64,000 nt of DNA from Ascaris suum (Eukaryota > Nematoda > Chromadorea > Rhabditida > Ascarididae): contig CM024180.1 in the NCBI GenBank assembly GCA_013433145.1, positions 7,630,001-7,694,000 on the forward strand, given 5' to 3'. The position numbers and the translations under genes were made by a program. The notes beneath the pieces were generated by a model, which was given only the letters and a program-made list of their open reading frames with translations, made no database searches and was not told the DNA's origin. Below, piece after piece: positions 24,101-41,128 of this stretch. Numbering within the stretch: position 1 is the first letter of the stretch; every line of letters begins with the position of its first letter.

Positions 24101-27100
24101 ATTCTAATAAGTAACGAAATTGAGCCTAGGTGTCAAGTCATGGTCAAGTTTTATATTTCCGCCTATATATGAATTTTTTTTTCGCCTATAGAAAAACTGA
24201 TAAAAATAAGCATTATCACTATAGAAAAAAAGGGATTAATTGGTGTATTTTGTCAAGAAAAGTGCTGTTAATCTTATTTAGTAACCGCTTAGTGATAAGA
24301 TTTTATCAATTTTTCTAATTTTCGAGTAATCCCATTCCACCGCCTCTACTGTCCCCTCCCCCCCCCCCCCCCACCCTCCACCCCCCCCCACCCACCCACC
24401 CACCACCCAACTCCTACAAAATAAGCCATATACCGTCCATGCACCAATAAAAAAAACCAGGGAAAAAAGAGCAAAATTATTTTCGATAACACCTGTCCAG
24501 CAGTTGTTTCAGGCAACTGATTTCCATGTCCAATAGTCGTAAGTAAAGCGAGTGCAAAATTAAGCGAATTGAAGAGATGCCATTCACGTCGATCTGGCGC
24601 TATTATATCCAATTGCATTTCGTATTGTTTAAGTGCATCGACTAAATGAGCCTTAAAAAAACAATTAAAAATTATTGCTAATGGATAGATTATACTACTT
24701 GATTTTAACCTGTAATATTACATTCATTAATGTGAATTTACCTGTTTTATTATATAATTCGAGAATTTAGTTGTAGTTAAATTAGGATATTATTTTAATT
24801 CCTATAATCACCATTCCTCACCGTCATCTACATATGTGCGAAAAAAAAATACATATAGGACCGTAGAATTGTGCAAGTGGCACTAATTGAAAGCGATACA
24901 AAATTGTTAGCGAATTTTATGCAAATGGGGGAATCGATGTCGTCGATTGTTTTTAATGATTAAGACTAAAGATATTTAAAAATCTTAATGAGGCAGCCAA
25001 AAAATACACCTAATGTGCTAAAATATATCCTTTCATATACCTGTAATATATGATAAAAATAGTTAAAATTAAAGATAAAAAATTATTGCTTCATTTTTTT
25101 GTATAGGATTTCTTTTCCTCTATTAATTCTCATTTATTATTGTTTTTTTTTTTCAAACTTATGAATACCTTTTTGAAAAAGATCTTTATTTTAAATTATA
25201 TAACTTATGCATTACTTTATCGGAAACAGAAGAGGTAATTATCCAACTGACCAAAATCATAGGCTTATTGATGTTTTTTTTTACTATGCATGTATGAAAG
25301 GCTTCATCGGTCATGCCTTCTATAAAGGTGCAAACAAATTAATACTAGTATTTTACCTTACTCTAGTACCGAATCATTATAATTTTGCAACTAAAATATT
25401 AAAAAAAAAATTAACAGGCATTTGTATTGTTTCATTCATTTAAAATCTTTTTCTCTGTGATTCTTTCATACTTGCCAGTCGGCTAGCAATATGCAAATAA
25501 ACTGAGCATGCAAAATGCGTTCAGAAACAAAACGCCTCAATAAAAAACGTTTGCGCCATTTTTGGTTAGCGGCTAATTTCCACTGCGCTCAGTGACGAGA
25601 GTTCTTTCGTATCGACAAGAAGACAAACGACGATTATATATTTTTGAATGACAAAGTTTGCTGCTAAATTTTTTTTTGAATGCAACATCACATAGCCTCT
25701 AAAAGCAGTATTCGCGTTTTCAATTGACCAAATGTTCGTCATAAGAGCGAAAAATTTGAAGAGCGAAATAGCGAAAATTTCTTTAAAATCAATATTTTTT
25801 CATCAATTTTTACGACTAATAAATGAAATTTTCGAAATTAATCTTGCATAAAGTTTTATCGTTTTCATTTTCAAGTATTGTTGCTTAAGAAAAAAAAAAG
25901 GAATTTGAACTCTTATATCATTTATTAAAAACGTTGAAATTATCATTGATATTTAACGCTAATTTCATTTGATTCAATTATCGAGAGTAAAATTGAATGA
26001 TTAAAATTTGATATAAAACAAAGCGTTGATTATTTATCAACTATTTTTTTCACCGCTTATCACAATTTTTCCGCTTATCACCAATTTTTCACCGCTTATC
26101 ACCAATTTTTCACCGCTTATCACCACACGCTTATCACCAATTTTTCACCGCTTATCACCAATTTTTCACCGCTTATCACCAATTTTTCACCGCTTATCAC
26201 CAATTTTTCACCGCTTATCACAAATGATTATGATATGATATTTAAAATATTTTGCCAAATTCATCGATGAACAATTCCGTAGATAATTCCCTATTGGTTG
26301 GTTAAATTTTAAATTTTTTTAAAATATAGATCGAAATTGATTCTTTCTATTTTATTAGAAATAAATAAATAAATTTACGATGCTGCAAAAATTGCAAATA
26401 AAAATTAAATAAAATATTTTAGTTGTAAATGGATGAAAAACAAAATAAAAATTTAGAAGAGGAAAGTTTCGAAATTTCTTCACTAATTTTTGCTTTGCAA
26501 ACAACAACATTTGAGGAGGATGTAAGCGAATCACGAAAATTCAACGCTTAAATATCGGCAATTAGCGCCACTGATAGCATAGATTCTCGATGTTTGCAAT
26601 CAATGAGAATCCGTTTAGCTTTCATTTGCAAACAATTCCCATCTAAAATTAGAATAGAATAGCTTGCAAGTTGCAAATCACTCGATTCGTTCCTCTAAAA
26701 AAGAATTTTTGAAAAACAGATGAGCAATAGATTAGATATTTATTATTTAAAATAATGCAAATATAAAGATATCTGATGTGAAGTTTATTTTAAATTACTG
26801 AAATAATGAGTACATTAGGAAGAGATCATAAATCAACAGGTTTTGCTAAAAAACTGCAATAAAAAAAAATTAAAGTCTAATGAAATCAACGTTTATTGAT
26901 GGTTAATATCAAAGAAAATATCGCAAATATTTTCACCTACTGATGGCTATTGTCATCTGATTCATTTCATATTTTCAAATAACATGTAAATGTCTAGAAT
27001 TTCTTAAGTGGTTTATTTCTCTCACAATACGATGGAATAGCATATTTATTGTTGGATCAACAAGACCGTATTGACCGCTGCTATCGGATAGAACCAGGTA

Positions 27101-27802
27101 AATATAAAACTCCTAGGTAGAAAGTCTAAATCACTTACCTGAACTCGTTCGGTTTGTTCTCGATCAATGATGATTAAAAGATTCTTTGTATCGTTGAAAA
27201 TTCGCCGACTGATCGCACGTGCGAATTGACGTCTATAAAACTGGTCTTACCTGGTGGTAAATTGTAAGCTTCGGCTAGTTGGATAATTTAACTCCAAACT
27301 TGACGAATAAATGTCTCTTCACTTTGTTTCCACTTCCACTTAGTGAAGTTGTAAGTTCACATAAAGATTAGGCTGATCTGCTATCCATTGGACGTCGATA
27401 AGTCAATAGATCTTTGCTCAACCACTTAAGAGAGGGGTCGGTATTGCCTCATCGCCCCTGTCCCGAAAAGGTTGATGGGTGAAGTGGCTTGATAGGACGA
27501 AGGTAAGTAATCCGATCCGAACACTCACTTACAATAAAATAAGTAAGTGTATACTGCTCAATAAAAACAAATGAATATATAAATGAATAAATTTCAACAA
27601 ACCTATTGATTGCATGGTTGAAATACCATTTACGAATTTGTTGTTCATGATGAGCATGTTCGAAAAAGAGAAATGCAGCCGATCCAAGTAGAATATAGAC
27701 GATAAGAACGGCAATAATCAACGGCAATTTCATTTGATTTGCACGTCTTCTAGTTGGTGACGATTGTTCAGCTCGCTTACATAACATAGTCCACCAACTC
27801 AT
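21192..27802 (-). CDS. two-pore-domain (TWK-type) potassium channel, frame interrupted
   Basis: Exons in transcript order: 27802-27603, 27232-27139, 24651-24493, 23687-23596, 22851-22687 and 21406-21192. Exon 1 starts MSWWTMLCKRAEQ and holds M1 (LPLIIAVLIVYILLGSAAFL, residues 26-48). Exon 3 carries pore helix 1 and filter TTIGHGN, then LPETTAGQ. Exon 4 opens with IFSLFYSVIGVPFF, a textbook M2. Exon 5 has M3 (IIFLLVWIMMTALYLWYF) and a pore-helix-like WISISTAIFSALTVQ. Exon 6 has a last membrane helix and a tail ending GGTSKLAT. K2P channels are dimeric leak K+ channels of the plasma membrane. Odd points: exon 4 needs one more T to keep M2 in frame with exon 5; the filter has His where Tyr, Phe or Leu is usual; no second GFGD-like filter was found, and exon 6 is read in a phase that does not follow exon 5 directly, so an exon may be missing. 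The family call is firm; the functional state is not. Confidence 0.88.
22261..22283. repeat. (CT)n microsatellite in K2P intron
   Basis: Eleven to twelve CT units. The wider intron 21407-22686 is A+T-rich; I searched it for the missing second-filter exon without success. Confidence 0.85.
26051..26221. repeat. 21-bp minisatellite, CACCGCTTATCACCAATTTTT
   Basis: Eight or nine copies of a 21-base unit, some truncated, with near-perfect identity in the right half. Located in K2P intron 2 (24652-27138). High identity suggests recent expansion. Confidence 0.9.
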
Positions 27803-31853
<4,051 letters not shown>

Positions 31854-32100
31854 GCACGTATACACTCACCCACCCCTCTCCCCGCTTCCACCCCTCCCCC
31901 CGCACACAGCCACGCACACAGACATCTACACACAGGCATATATAAACGAATGTTGAAAATTTCACACAGTCGCTCGCAAAAATGTTCACTATTCAAATAT
32001 TTTCGCATATTTTTATGATTCTCAATATCCTAACGCACTTTCAGCAATTATAATTGTCATTGAATGTGCAATGAAGTTGCGGTATTATGCAAATAAAAGG

Positions 32101-32151
32101 TTTATATTTTAGAGAGAAGTGGAAGAAGGTGTGCTTAATATCTGCTTGAAT
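32101..32151 (+). promoter_or_regulatory. splice acceptor upstream of ETHE1 start (possible trans-splice site)
   Basis: TTTATATTTTAG ends at 32112, 39 bases before the ATG at 32152. It also contains the in-frame stop (TAG, 32110-32112) that rules out an upstream start without splicing. Cis or trans use is inference. Confidence 0.45.
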
Positions 32152-34585
32152 ATGGCCAATAAATTGATATTCCGACAAGTTAGTTGTTTTAAATTTTATT
32201 ATTATTATTGTTTTGGATAGGTGCTGTGGTCGATGCATCAATGATGTGACAACTCAGAGAGTGGCAATCCCCTTTTCCTCCAAGGCGACAGCGAATTGCT
32301 GAAAAATAAATGATTAGTCGCTGCAGTTATTTGTACTAATCCTAGAGCGATCCGGAACAAGAGGAATTGAGACCAACGACAAGGATTCTTGGTACTCAAA
32401 CTTTCTGGAAGTTCATTCACACTTTAATATGTAATTAAATTGCCTACTCGTCAGCAGTTCATAAGCATTGAAATATGTTTGGCGATCTGCTGAAGTCTAT
32501 TTAGTTATTGAAATTAGTCGACAAAGGAGTCTATCTCCGGTGGAGCCTATCATTGTTTGACATGTTGCTTTAATATATGCAAAAGCAAGTTTTATAAGCA
32601 AGAAAGTCTCGTTTTTTTTTCCAGTTATTCGAGATGAAATCATGCACCTATACATTCCTTCTCGCTTGTCCAACAACACGAAAAGCGATTATAATCGATC
32701 CGGTAATTGAAACGGTTGAACGCGATTCTAATGTTCGTTTTTTTTTCTATTCTTTTATACTTTTATGCAAATTTTATGAAAATAATTTTACATATTGAGA
32801 AATTGGAATGTTTTGAGAAAGAAATTTTTAATTTTCTATAAAGAGTGTGAACTATTTCTAAGATGATCGTCTACAGCAATGATTAGTACTATTTTTTAAT
32901 TAGCTCTTATTCTCTAAAAGCATGAAAACTTGGCTTCTAAATTAATGGCCTTAATGACTCTTTATTTATGCGGTGCGGCAAACCCATATCTGTCTGTGCA
33001 TTTGTCTATGTCTACCTGAGGTGCCTGTTTGACGAGTATTTGCGAGTTCTGATCCATCTGCAAGCGTTACATATACTTAAGTTCGTCCTAAAATTTGCAT
33101 GAATTTTTCGATGAGTCGGGTTGCAAAATGAAATCTTTTCTATTAGGTTTCTACGAGTGTTCAATTTTACTGAAGTATGAATGCATCCTTGTGCATATTT
33201 TCTTATTTGTGGTAACTGTGATAGTGGTTGTTCTGGTGAATCGATCCAAAAAAGCACATGTCATGCCTGTTCTTCGGGCGCGTATTTCCACTTTTTTCCT
33301 CTTTGTTCCTGTTCTAGAATCAAGTTTGATTAGCACTTTTGTGTCAACATCTCTTTTCTCATTCGAAAAAAATTCGGTTTTCCGGTTTGAAAAATGTTCA
33401 GGACGAATAGCTTGTTATGACCTCTCTTATGACGTTGAATCCAAAGATACCTTTAGCGGGTGGGGGGGGGGGGGGTGGGGAAAGTGGACGAGGACAAAAC
33501 AAAGCTCAGTACTCTTCGCTTAAATTTTCTGTAGTGTTGAATGGCGCAGTAGTTAAGGTGATTGCAAGGTAAACATCGAGAGATCTGTTCTCGATATCTA
33601 AGAGAGCGATTTGAGCATTGTTGATATTGATTTCAGCTGATTCATCAATTGGAGCTCGACCTTATTTATGGTGCCAATACGCATGTTCATGCGGATCACG
33701 TAACCGGTACCGGTGAATTGAAACGAATATTTCCAAGAATGAAATCGGTCCTATCAAAATATAGTGGAGGTAGAGCTGATGTATTATTGGACGATGGTGA
33801 TGTGTTAAAATTCGGAAGTGAGAGTCTCGAAGCACGAACTACACCTGGACATACCGACGGTAGTTTATTATTCTTCTCTTGCTCTTTATGATAACGTTGA
33901 TTAGCAAAGAATACGCATAACTCATGCGTACAAATTGAGTGAATGATAGCTGAATGATCGCTAAATTATGCCGTATTCTTCAGTCTGTGTGCACAGACCA
34001 TCTGCGTTCTCTTATGAAGATAAAATTCCTTTAGATTTTTGTTGGAAAATAGATTTTAACAATAATTTCAATATAATTTCATGAACAGATGTTGAAATAA
34101 ATAATTTATCTAATCGAATTCGAATGGACAATTGATAATGCATATCTACGCAAAACAGATTATAAAACCTTCAAAAATGAGTGGAAAATTTTCAGTTAAA
34201 GGTAACAATACAAAATTGCAAAATTTTTAGCTAATTTATGAATAACACATTTGAGGGAAATTTTTATAAATGAATTGAAAATTTGCTCAATTCATTTGAA
34301 AATATGCTACAAATTTTCAGCGAATAATGTTTCGCAGAAAATAAATATACGAATAAATGAACAAACAAAGATTTATACATGTAAACAGGTATACAAGTAA
34401 AATAAAGTGAACTATGTATACAAGTAAAAAACGTATTTCTTGTTCATTTAAATAAATAAATAAATAAACAAATAAACAAAACAAAAAAAAAGTAAATAAA
34501 TAAATAAATAAATAAATAAACAAATAAATAAACAAATAAATAAATAAATAAATAAACAAAACAAATAAATAAATAAGCAAATAGA

Positions 34586-34637
<52 letters not shown>

Positions 34638-37600
34638 AAATAAATAAATAAATGCTATTTTCAAATACTTTCATGATTTTTCCTGGATTTTTTAAAAAGA
34701 ATCGAACTTTTTTTCCTTCAGGATGCTTGACGTATATTTCACACGCACATAGAATGGCCTTTACTGGTGATACGCTATTGATTCGTGGATGTGGACGAAC
34801 AGACTTTCAACAAGGTGCGTCTTGTCTCATAATGAATACTTATATCCTTAATCAGTGATATTAGTTTTACCGTATGTAACCACAAAAACAATACACAAAC
34901 AAATACCGTACTTGTTCGAACAGAAGCCCATGGGAGTTCAAATTTCTGCGGTACTCAAGGAAGAGGATGCTACGAATATTGGAAGAGAAATACACTATTT
35001 AGATCTTTGCGTTCATAAGCGAGGTATTTGGCGCCATATGAATCCGTGATTTCGAAGAGCGAGGTGGGAGGGGGGAGGAGAGGGGGTTGAGAGGGAGGGA
35101 ATTTTGTGATCTCTTCATTTAAAATATCTTTGAGGGGGAATAACGCGGCAATTAACTATTACCACCGATATAGCTTTTCAGGATGCAATGTTTTCTTTGG
35201 ATTTTTTTTCACTGAAGGAAAGAAAGAGAGAGTGAATTTTCGTAGAAAATATTTTTATGTTTTACTTTGTTACAATACTTTATATTACCTGTAATACTTA
35301 TAGTACTTATTTATTCAAATAAGATATTATTTTCACCTTGTTTCAAAGTTCTCGAAATCATCAAACGAACTTGTTTTATCTTATTCCAATTCATTCTGCG
35401 GGATAGTAACCGACTATAGAAATGAAAAGTAGAGACCGATCGAGGAAAGCATTTTTTTTTTCTTCAGGTGATTCGAAAATGTTGTATAAAATGATACACG
35501 AGAAGATCCTTAGCTTACCGGATGATTTTGCCATCTATCCAGGTCATGACTATAAGGTAATCTTGATGAAATTTGTTTCTTAAATAAAAATTAAAAAAAA
35601 AAGAATGAATTTTTCATAGATTTGTTTTTCAAAATGGAAATCAAACCTGAAATTGAAAATTGGTTTTTTATTTCAAACCGGAAATAATTAGTTCATTTTA
35701 TTTAATTCAAATAAGGATCACCGGTAATCGGGAAAAAATATTGAGCTAAAAAATATTGAATTGAAAATGGGAAACTTTTTCAAGGATATTATATCAACTC
35801 ACATCTTCAACTCCCATTCACTCGTTTTCCTCTAATCCGATCTCCCATCTATATCGCTCTATCCATTTAGCATAGTGATTCCGAATATCTCAAAATTTTC
35901 CTCAAACTTTTGTTCACCTGAAATTCCTTATATCCCCCCCCCTCCCCCAAAAAAAATTCCTTATATCCCCCCCTCCCCCCCCCCCAAAAAAAAACAAACT
36001 AACTTACGCTACTTCTGAGCGTTTTCACCCATTTACTTCGAAACTTTATAATGTTATTGCTTTATTGAATTTTTCATCTCCGAATGGAATCTCATAAAAT
36101 TCGATTAAAATAATTCTTTAATGTATTTTCAAACTTTAACTCAATTTTATTGAAGGGTTTAACTCAATCGAGCGTCGCCGAGGAGAAAAAATTCAATCCA
36201 CGATTAACGAAAAATCTCGATGAATTTATTGAAGTCATGAAAAACTTAAAACTCTCCTATCCGGCTCAAATTGGTTCGTTTATATCATTTTATTAGTTTC
36301 TGTTTGTGATTAGCATGATCTTAAACCACAGATTATTATCTCATTTCAGATAAAGCGCCTAGAGATTCTACATTCCCCATCATTTTTTTGGAGGGAGGGG
36401 GAGGGGATGGAAGGTGGTTAAGGGAGGGGGAGGGTGGAAGGTAGTTGGGGGAGGGAGAGGAGGGGAGGTAGTTGAGGGAGGGGGAGGGGGAGGATAGTTG
36501 AGGGAGGAGGAGGTGGAAGGTAGTTGAGGAAGAGGGGAAGGTAGTTGAGGGAGAGGTGGGGAGGGCGGAAAGGTAGTTGAGGAGGGGGAAGGGGAAGGTA
36601 GTTGATGGAGGGAGAGGGGTGGAAGGTAGTTGAGGGGGGAGGGGGAAGATAGTTGAGGGAGGGGGAAGGGGTGGAAGATGATTACTAAAAATTGGGTCTT
36701 ATTAAAATGGGTATTATTTTTATTAGTATAATTTTGCAAAACATTACTCTTTCTAGATTACTATACAATACTTCATAGAGTTGTGAAAATAACTCAAAAA
36801 AACGAGTAGAAAAAAAGCAAAAAAATAAGTAAAAAGAGGAAATAAGATTTCCGAAAGACGGGGGGGTATTCGAAATTTCATGGTACTTGATTTTCAGTCC
36901 TATTTCAGGTGTATTTTGAAACGAAAAAAAAACGAATTAATGATAAGATTTTAGAAAACAATTGAAAAAAAATTCTTTCCGAGTTGTATTTTTTATGTTT
37001 TTAATTTTTCTTCCCCCCCCCCCCTCCAAAAAAAAGAATTTGTTTGTAACAAAATTTAAATATATTCAGAATTTTTTAAAAAATTTAAATATTCAAAAAA
37101 AAAAATTCTTTTTTTTTTCAAATCTTTGACTCAACCTGAATATAGGTATAAACTTTTTTTCCTCTATTATTACTCGTATATTTTTTAAATTAATGAAAAA
37201 ATTATCTACCTTTAAAAGGTAGTGTCTTTTGTATTTTCTTGAATTTCTTTTCAATTATTAAATTTGTTGCTAATCGAAAGGTATGATCTACCGATATTGT
37301 GCTTATCAATAAATAATTAGTTAGTCAACTGATTTCAATCTTTCCGGCTATTGCAATTCCAACGCTAAACTTTTATAATATGCAAATTTAGCGATCATCT
37401 ATGATGGGATTATTGCGTTGTGTCTGTCTGTCTCTGTATGTGAGTCTGTCTGTCTATATATGATCGTATGCCAATTGATGAATTATTTATCCATTCATAT
37501 CATTCTCATTTCAATCGAATTTCTTTTTTTTTTTTTTTTTTGAATAGCGATTTCATTCGTAACTCATTTGCATATATTATTCGAATAAATGCTCTTGATC

Positions 37601-38040
37601 GCTGATTTTGAAGCTTTAACCTGTTAACGCTGAAAAAAAAAATTACCTAGAGGTACAATTCGAGTTTTTCTTATCTCTCATCGCTTTTTATGAGTCGCCA
37701 TTCTTTTTCAGTAAAAATTCAAGAACGAAATATACATATACACATTTATTTTCATTTAACTGCTTCTTTATTCATTTATTTTTATTTACCTTTTATTTAT
37801 TTATTTATTTATTAATTAATTAATTAATTAATTAATTAATTAATTAATTAATTAATTAATTAATTAATTAATTAATTAATTAATTAATTTTTTTATTTTT
37901 ATTTATTTTTTTCATATACTTATTTATTCATTTGTTTATTTTATTTTTCAGACAAATCAGTACCAGCCAATAAAGTATGTGGCGTATACGAATTAATGGA
38001 CGAAGAAACGAAAGCAAAAGTGAGGCCAAAACGTGCGTAG
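32152..38040 (+). CDS. ethe1: persulfide dioxygenase ETHE1, complete, seven exons
   Basis: Exons 32152-32178, 32625-32732, 33637-33859, 34722-34814, 35468-35556, 36156-36273 and 37952-38040 total 747 bases and give 248 residues (human 254) with every phase matching. ETHE1 is a mononuclear iron, metallo-beta-lactamase-fold enzyme that oxidises glutathione persulfide to sulfite and glutathione in mitochondrial sulfide breakdown. Visible: [13 protein letters not shown] near the start; HVHADH at 61-66; PGHTDG with His117; AFTGD with Asp136; [11 protein letters not shown] at 141-151 with the substrate-binding Arg145; [23 protein letters not shown] near the end. Offsets to human iron and substrate residues (79, 135, 154, 163) are a constant 18. 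Exon 1 is only nine codons (MANKLIFRQ); no long mitochondrial presequence is evident, unlike human. The first motif reads THVHADH where human has THCHADH. Introns carry a tRNA-like relic, an (AAAT)n array, a G-rich array and a (TTAA)n array. Confidence 0.98.
33535..33606 (+). repeat. degenerate tRNA-like element in ETHE1 intron 2
   Basis: TGGCGCAGTAGTTAAGG at 33542 resembles an A box plus D-loop, and TGTTCTCGATATC at 33586, 44 bases on, resembles a B box with one insertion. Relic only. Confidence 0.4.
34449..34653. repeat. (AAAT)n array with AAAC variants, ETHE1 intron 3
   Basis: About fifty AAAT units, some changed to AAAC, ending 70 bases before the exon at 34722. Confidence 0.9.
36389..36672. 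repeat. G-rich minisatellite (GGTAGTTGAGGGAGGGGGA units), ETHE1 intron 6
   Basis: Irregular units of about 24-40 bases, each with GTAGTTGAGG and one or more runs of four to six G. Four or more G runs occur in many 30-base windows, so G-quadruplex formation on the coding strand is likely (inference). It begins 40 bases after a decoy acceptor at 36349. Confidence 0.85.
37811..37888. repeat. (TTAA)n array, ETHE1 intron 6
   Basis: Nineteen or so TTAA units flanked by TTTA units, ending 63 bases before the last ETHE1 exon. Every unit is its own reverse complement. Confidence 0.95.
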
Positions 38041-38350
38041 GCGGCATCCCGAAGCTGCTTATTCGCCAAAAATTACGCAATATATTATTCGTCACTATCG
38101 GAAAATCATAATTTTATTTATTTGAATTAAGAGTGTTCATGTATGGGCATTTATTTAAATTTTCACACAATGGAATATGCAAATTTGAAAAGAAATGCAA
38201 TTTATTGATTGATTATAAATGTAGTTTCACCTCAGGTGAAACTCTAACCTGAACCTTAAACTATCAAGTATATTCGGATCAGCACGTGAAAATACACAAA
38301 ATGCCTATCGTTTAGAGCAGCGCATCCCCTTCTTTATAGAGTATGATTTT

Positions 38351-38477
38351 GGATGATCTTGGCACAGCATGATTTTCCACCATCTTGATATAGCATGGTT
38401 TTCCATCCTTTTGGTGAGCATCTTTTTCCACCATCTTGGTATGGCATGGTTTTCCACCATCTTGGTATATCACGATT
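38351..38477. repeat. degenerate 26-bp array, about five units
   Basis: Units near CACCATCTTGGTATGGCATG followed by GTTTTC, with the middle unit most diverged. Confidence 0.8.
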
Positions 38478-38899
38478 TTGAGGTTTTCAATGAAAATAGC
38501 TTAGCTAGATGCAATTACTTCATCTATAAGAACTCTGCAAACGAAATATACTATATTATTGTCTTGAGAAGTGCTGTATTATTTAAACCTTGTGGAATTT
38601 GAATAATGTCTATTGAATGCTATATGAGACGAAAGGTTTTTTTTTTTTCGATAATTTGTGTTGTTTGCATAATAAAAATTAACAATATAATGATTAAGCA
38701 TTGCAAATACAAAAATAAGAATTAATATATATTAATTTGGAATCTATAATTCAGTTGTTTTTTTTTTTTAATCTGGAAATTTATCTTTTTTTTTTTTTGA
38801 ATTTCAATTAATTTTCAGCGAATTTTTCGAAAATTTCAAATCGGCAGCTATACTTCGACACTCATCTTCCAAACCTCTTCCCCTCGGCCTTCTATCTTT

Positions 38900-39003
38900 C
38901 ACCTTCCATTCGTTAATCCACCTGGCTAATTGAGGAACGTATAAGTGTCCACACCTTCCACTCGTTAATGCACCTGGCTAGTTGAGGAACGTATAGGTGT
39001 CCA
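38900..39003. repeat. 52-bp tandem duplication
   Basis: CACCTTCCATTCGTTAATCC onward at 38900 is repeated at 38952 with a handful of substitutions, both copies ending GTGTCCA. Each contains GTTAAT and GCTA-TTGAGGAACGTATA. Confidence 0.85.
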
Positions 39004-41103
39004 TATATGATTTGAATGAAACAAATCGATGATTTTCACTTCCTTATTTCTCTTGTCCTAACGATAGACGTGGATCAATTTTTGCTGATCATTATTTTTG
39101 ATAACAAATTTGCAAATACATTCTATCTATTTCACGTGAAAATTCATAGCGAGAATTTACATTACAAGATTAGTGAATAATATTATGACTTTAATGAAAA
39201 TTTGGGTTTTTTTTTGCAGAAATTCTTCTATAGAATTGAAATTTTTTCCTATTCAACTAACGTTTAGAAATTACAATAAGTCGAATATTTTATCTCTGTA
39301 GTTTTTTGCTCATTTCTATTAGAGTTTAAAACGATTAGATAATTTAGCCTTGCACTCGGTTATATTTTCCACATACGAACAAGGGTAATAGAACGTTTAC
39401 CTGAATATAATTGAGAAGGTAAAGGTATACCTTCTTACTATTTGGGCATGATGGCACCTTTTTTTTGCGACATCTTATAAGACAAAGAAACTGTTGTAGC
39501 TTCGCTCAAAAACACTAAAAGAGGATTAGATTGACTGACTAGATTGGCACAGAGCTGCTAATTTTGGTTGTTCAAGTTGGTATAAGGCTGTTAATTTTGA
39601 GGAAAAACTTGAAATCGACCTTTAAAGGAAGATATTCGTTGTGGATTTGCTATCAAGTTAGCGATGACTTATTGAATTTTGTGGAATTTCTGGATTTGTG
39701 ATTTAATGCTAGTGGATAGCATTATGCAATGATGATCGGAGGCAATTTCGTTAACACTTAAATGTTGGGATGCTGGTATTGCTCCATGTGGCTATAACTC
39801 GATCATGGAACGGATGAAATATGTAATTTCTCCTCGCTGATTGATGACATCCTTTGGAGTAAGTTGGTAGAGGATTGATGGGGGGGGGGAGGAGGGGAGG
39901 GGTGGGGAGGAGGGAGTCTTTGTTAGGAGGATTGTTTGGGGTAATCTCCACTAAAAAAAATCGTCTTAAAAAGCGGAAAGAAAGGAAAGAAGAAGAAGTC
40001 TTTGAAAGATTATAGCGGTTTATTTCTGTAAAAGAACGAAAAGGGTTTAATTTTCTTAATTTCATATCGTAACGACTTTAATATAGCCCATTAGAGGTGA
40101 ATTTCTATTTAAATGTTGGTAGTGATGTTTTTCATCTCTATTTATCGGTATACATATTATGTTTACATATGCAGAACAATGCTATTTATAGAATTTTTTT
40201 TTCTTCCTTTATTAATTTGCGTTAAGCCTTTTTCTTGTTAGGAAAGAAAATTCCCTTCTTCTCCTAGAATAGAAGTTCCATTAAAAAGAAATTTTCCTGC
40301 GAATCTGCAGCAAACCTCAGGTCCGGCTACCACGTCTTATCCATCCTAGACGGAGGTCGCGTTTAATCGCTCTCCACTTTCTTATAGGTTAAATTCGGTT
40401 GCGGCCATAACCGTGATCCCAAACATCGTATGTATCGAAGCTCAGGTTTATCAATAACCAAACAGCCGGGTATACCAGACACATAAAAGGTGCTAAAAAT
40501 TTTTTGAAGGTTACACTATTCCTGTTCACGTCGACTTCGTTGTTCTAGCACTAGGCGCTTGCCTGCACCCCTCAGGGTCTAATCCAATGCAGCGAGGGGA
40601 ATCTTGTGATAGCCGAGATGAGATAAGTATAACTTCCGGTTGCCATATTTCTAACCTTTGCATTTAAACTGTCGCCACAACTTTGGGTAGTTCGGGCAAC
40701 GAAAGCTGGAGCTTAATCTGAAATGAATAGGCAATAGCCTCATAACAAGTCTACGCTTACGACAGGTAGTTAATTAAATCATCGTTCCCAAATTAATAAA
40801 GAAAAGATAAAATTGATAGAAGGGGATGTAGTTAAAGTCGTTGGGATTGCTGAGGTAAAATTAGTTGTACGGAAAGAAAAACAATGAGATAACATAAGGT
40901 GAGACATAAGGTAATAACATAGGATCAGAAAATACCTATATATAAGGCGTATATTCTCTTTGGGTGCATAAAGGTATATCCATTTATACCTCATGAGCGC
41001 TGTATCGCTTTTTACCGATTTTTGCATTGGCTAAGACAATTTAACTAACCACCATGAATATAGGAACCTGAAATGCATGTCGGTCCTCGTCCCCTTCTTC
41101 CCT

Positions 41104-41128
41104 CCCCCCCCCCCCCCCCCCCCCCCCC
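41104..41128. repeat. run of 25 C
   Basis: Longest pure C run in the window. Confidence 0.95.

Noticed and set aside
24346..24492. Continuation of the K2P pore exon as a hydrophobic helix
   Set aside because: Reads past a usable donor (GTGTTA) into T-rich intron and then Gly-rich sequence from a C run; the next exon supplies a proper M2 in phase.
26026..26238. 70-codon frame of LITNFSP / LSPIFHR repeats
   Set aside because: Translation of the 21-bp minisatellite; the repeat changes frame midway because of a truncated unit.
33095..33523. 142-codon open frame inside ETHE1 intron 2
   Set aside because: Hydrophobic, T-driven composition, ends in a G run translated as Gly, and the minus strand is also open. 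No family resemblance.
34317..34674. Leu/Phe/Tyr/Ile-rich minus frames
   Set aside because: Translation of the (AAAT)n array.
34922..35022. Exon-like piece in ETHE1 intron 4 ([20 protein letters not shown])
   Set aside because: Spliced into ETHE1 in the required phase it hits a stop, and the flanking exons already join correctly without it.
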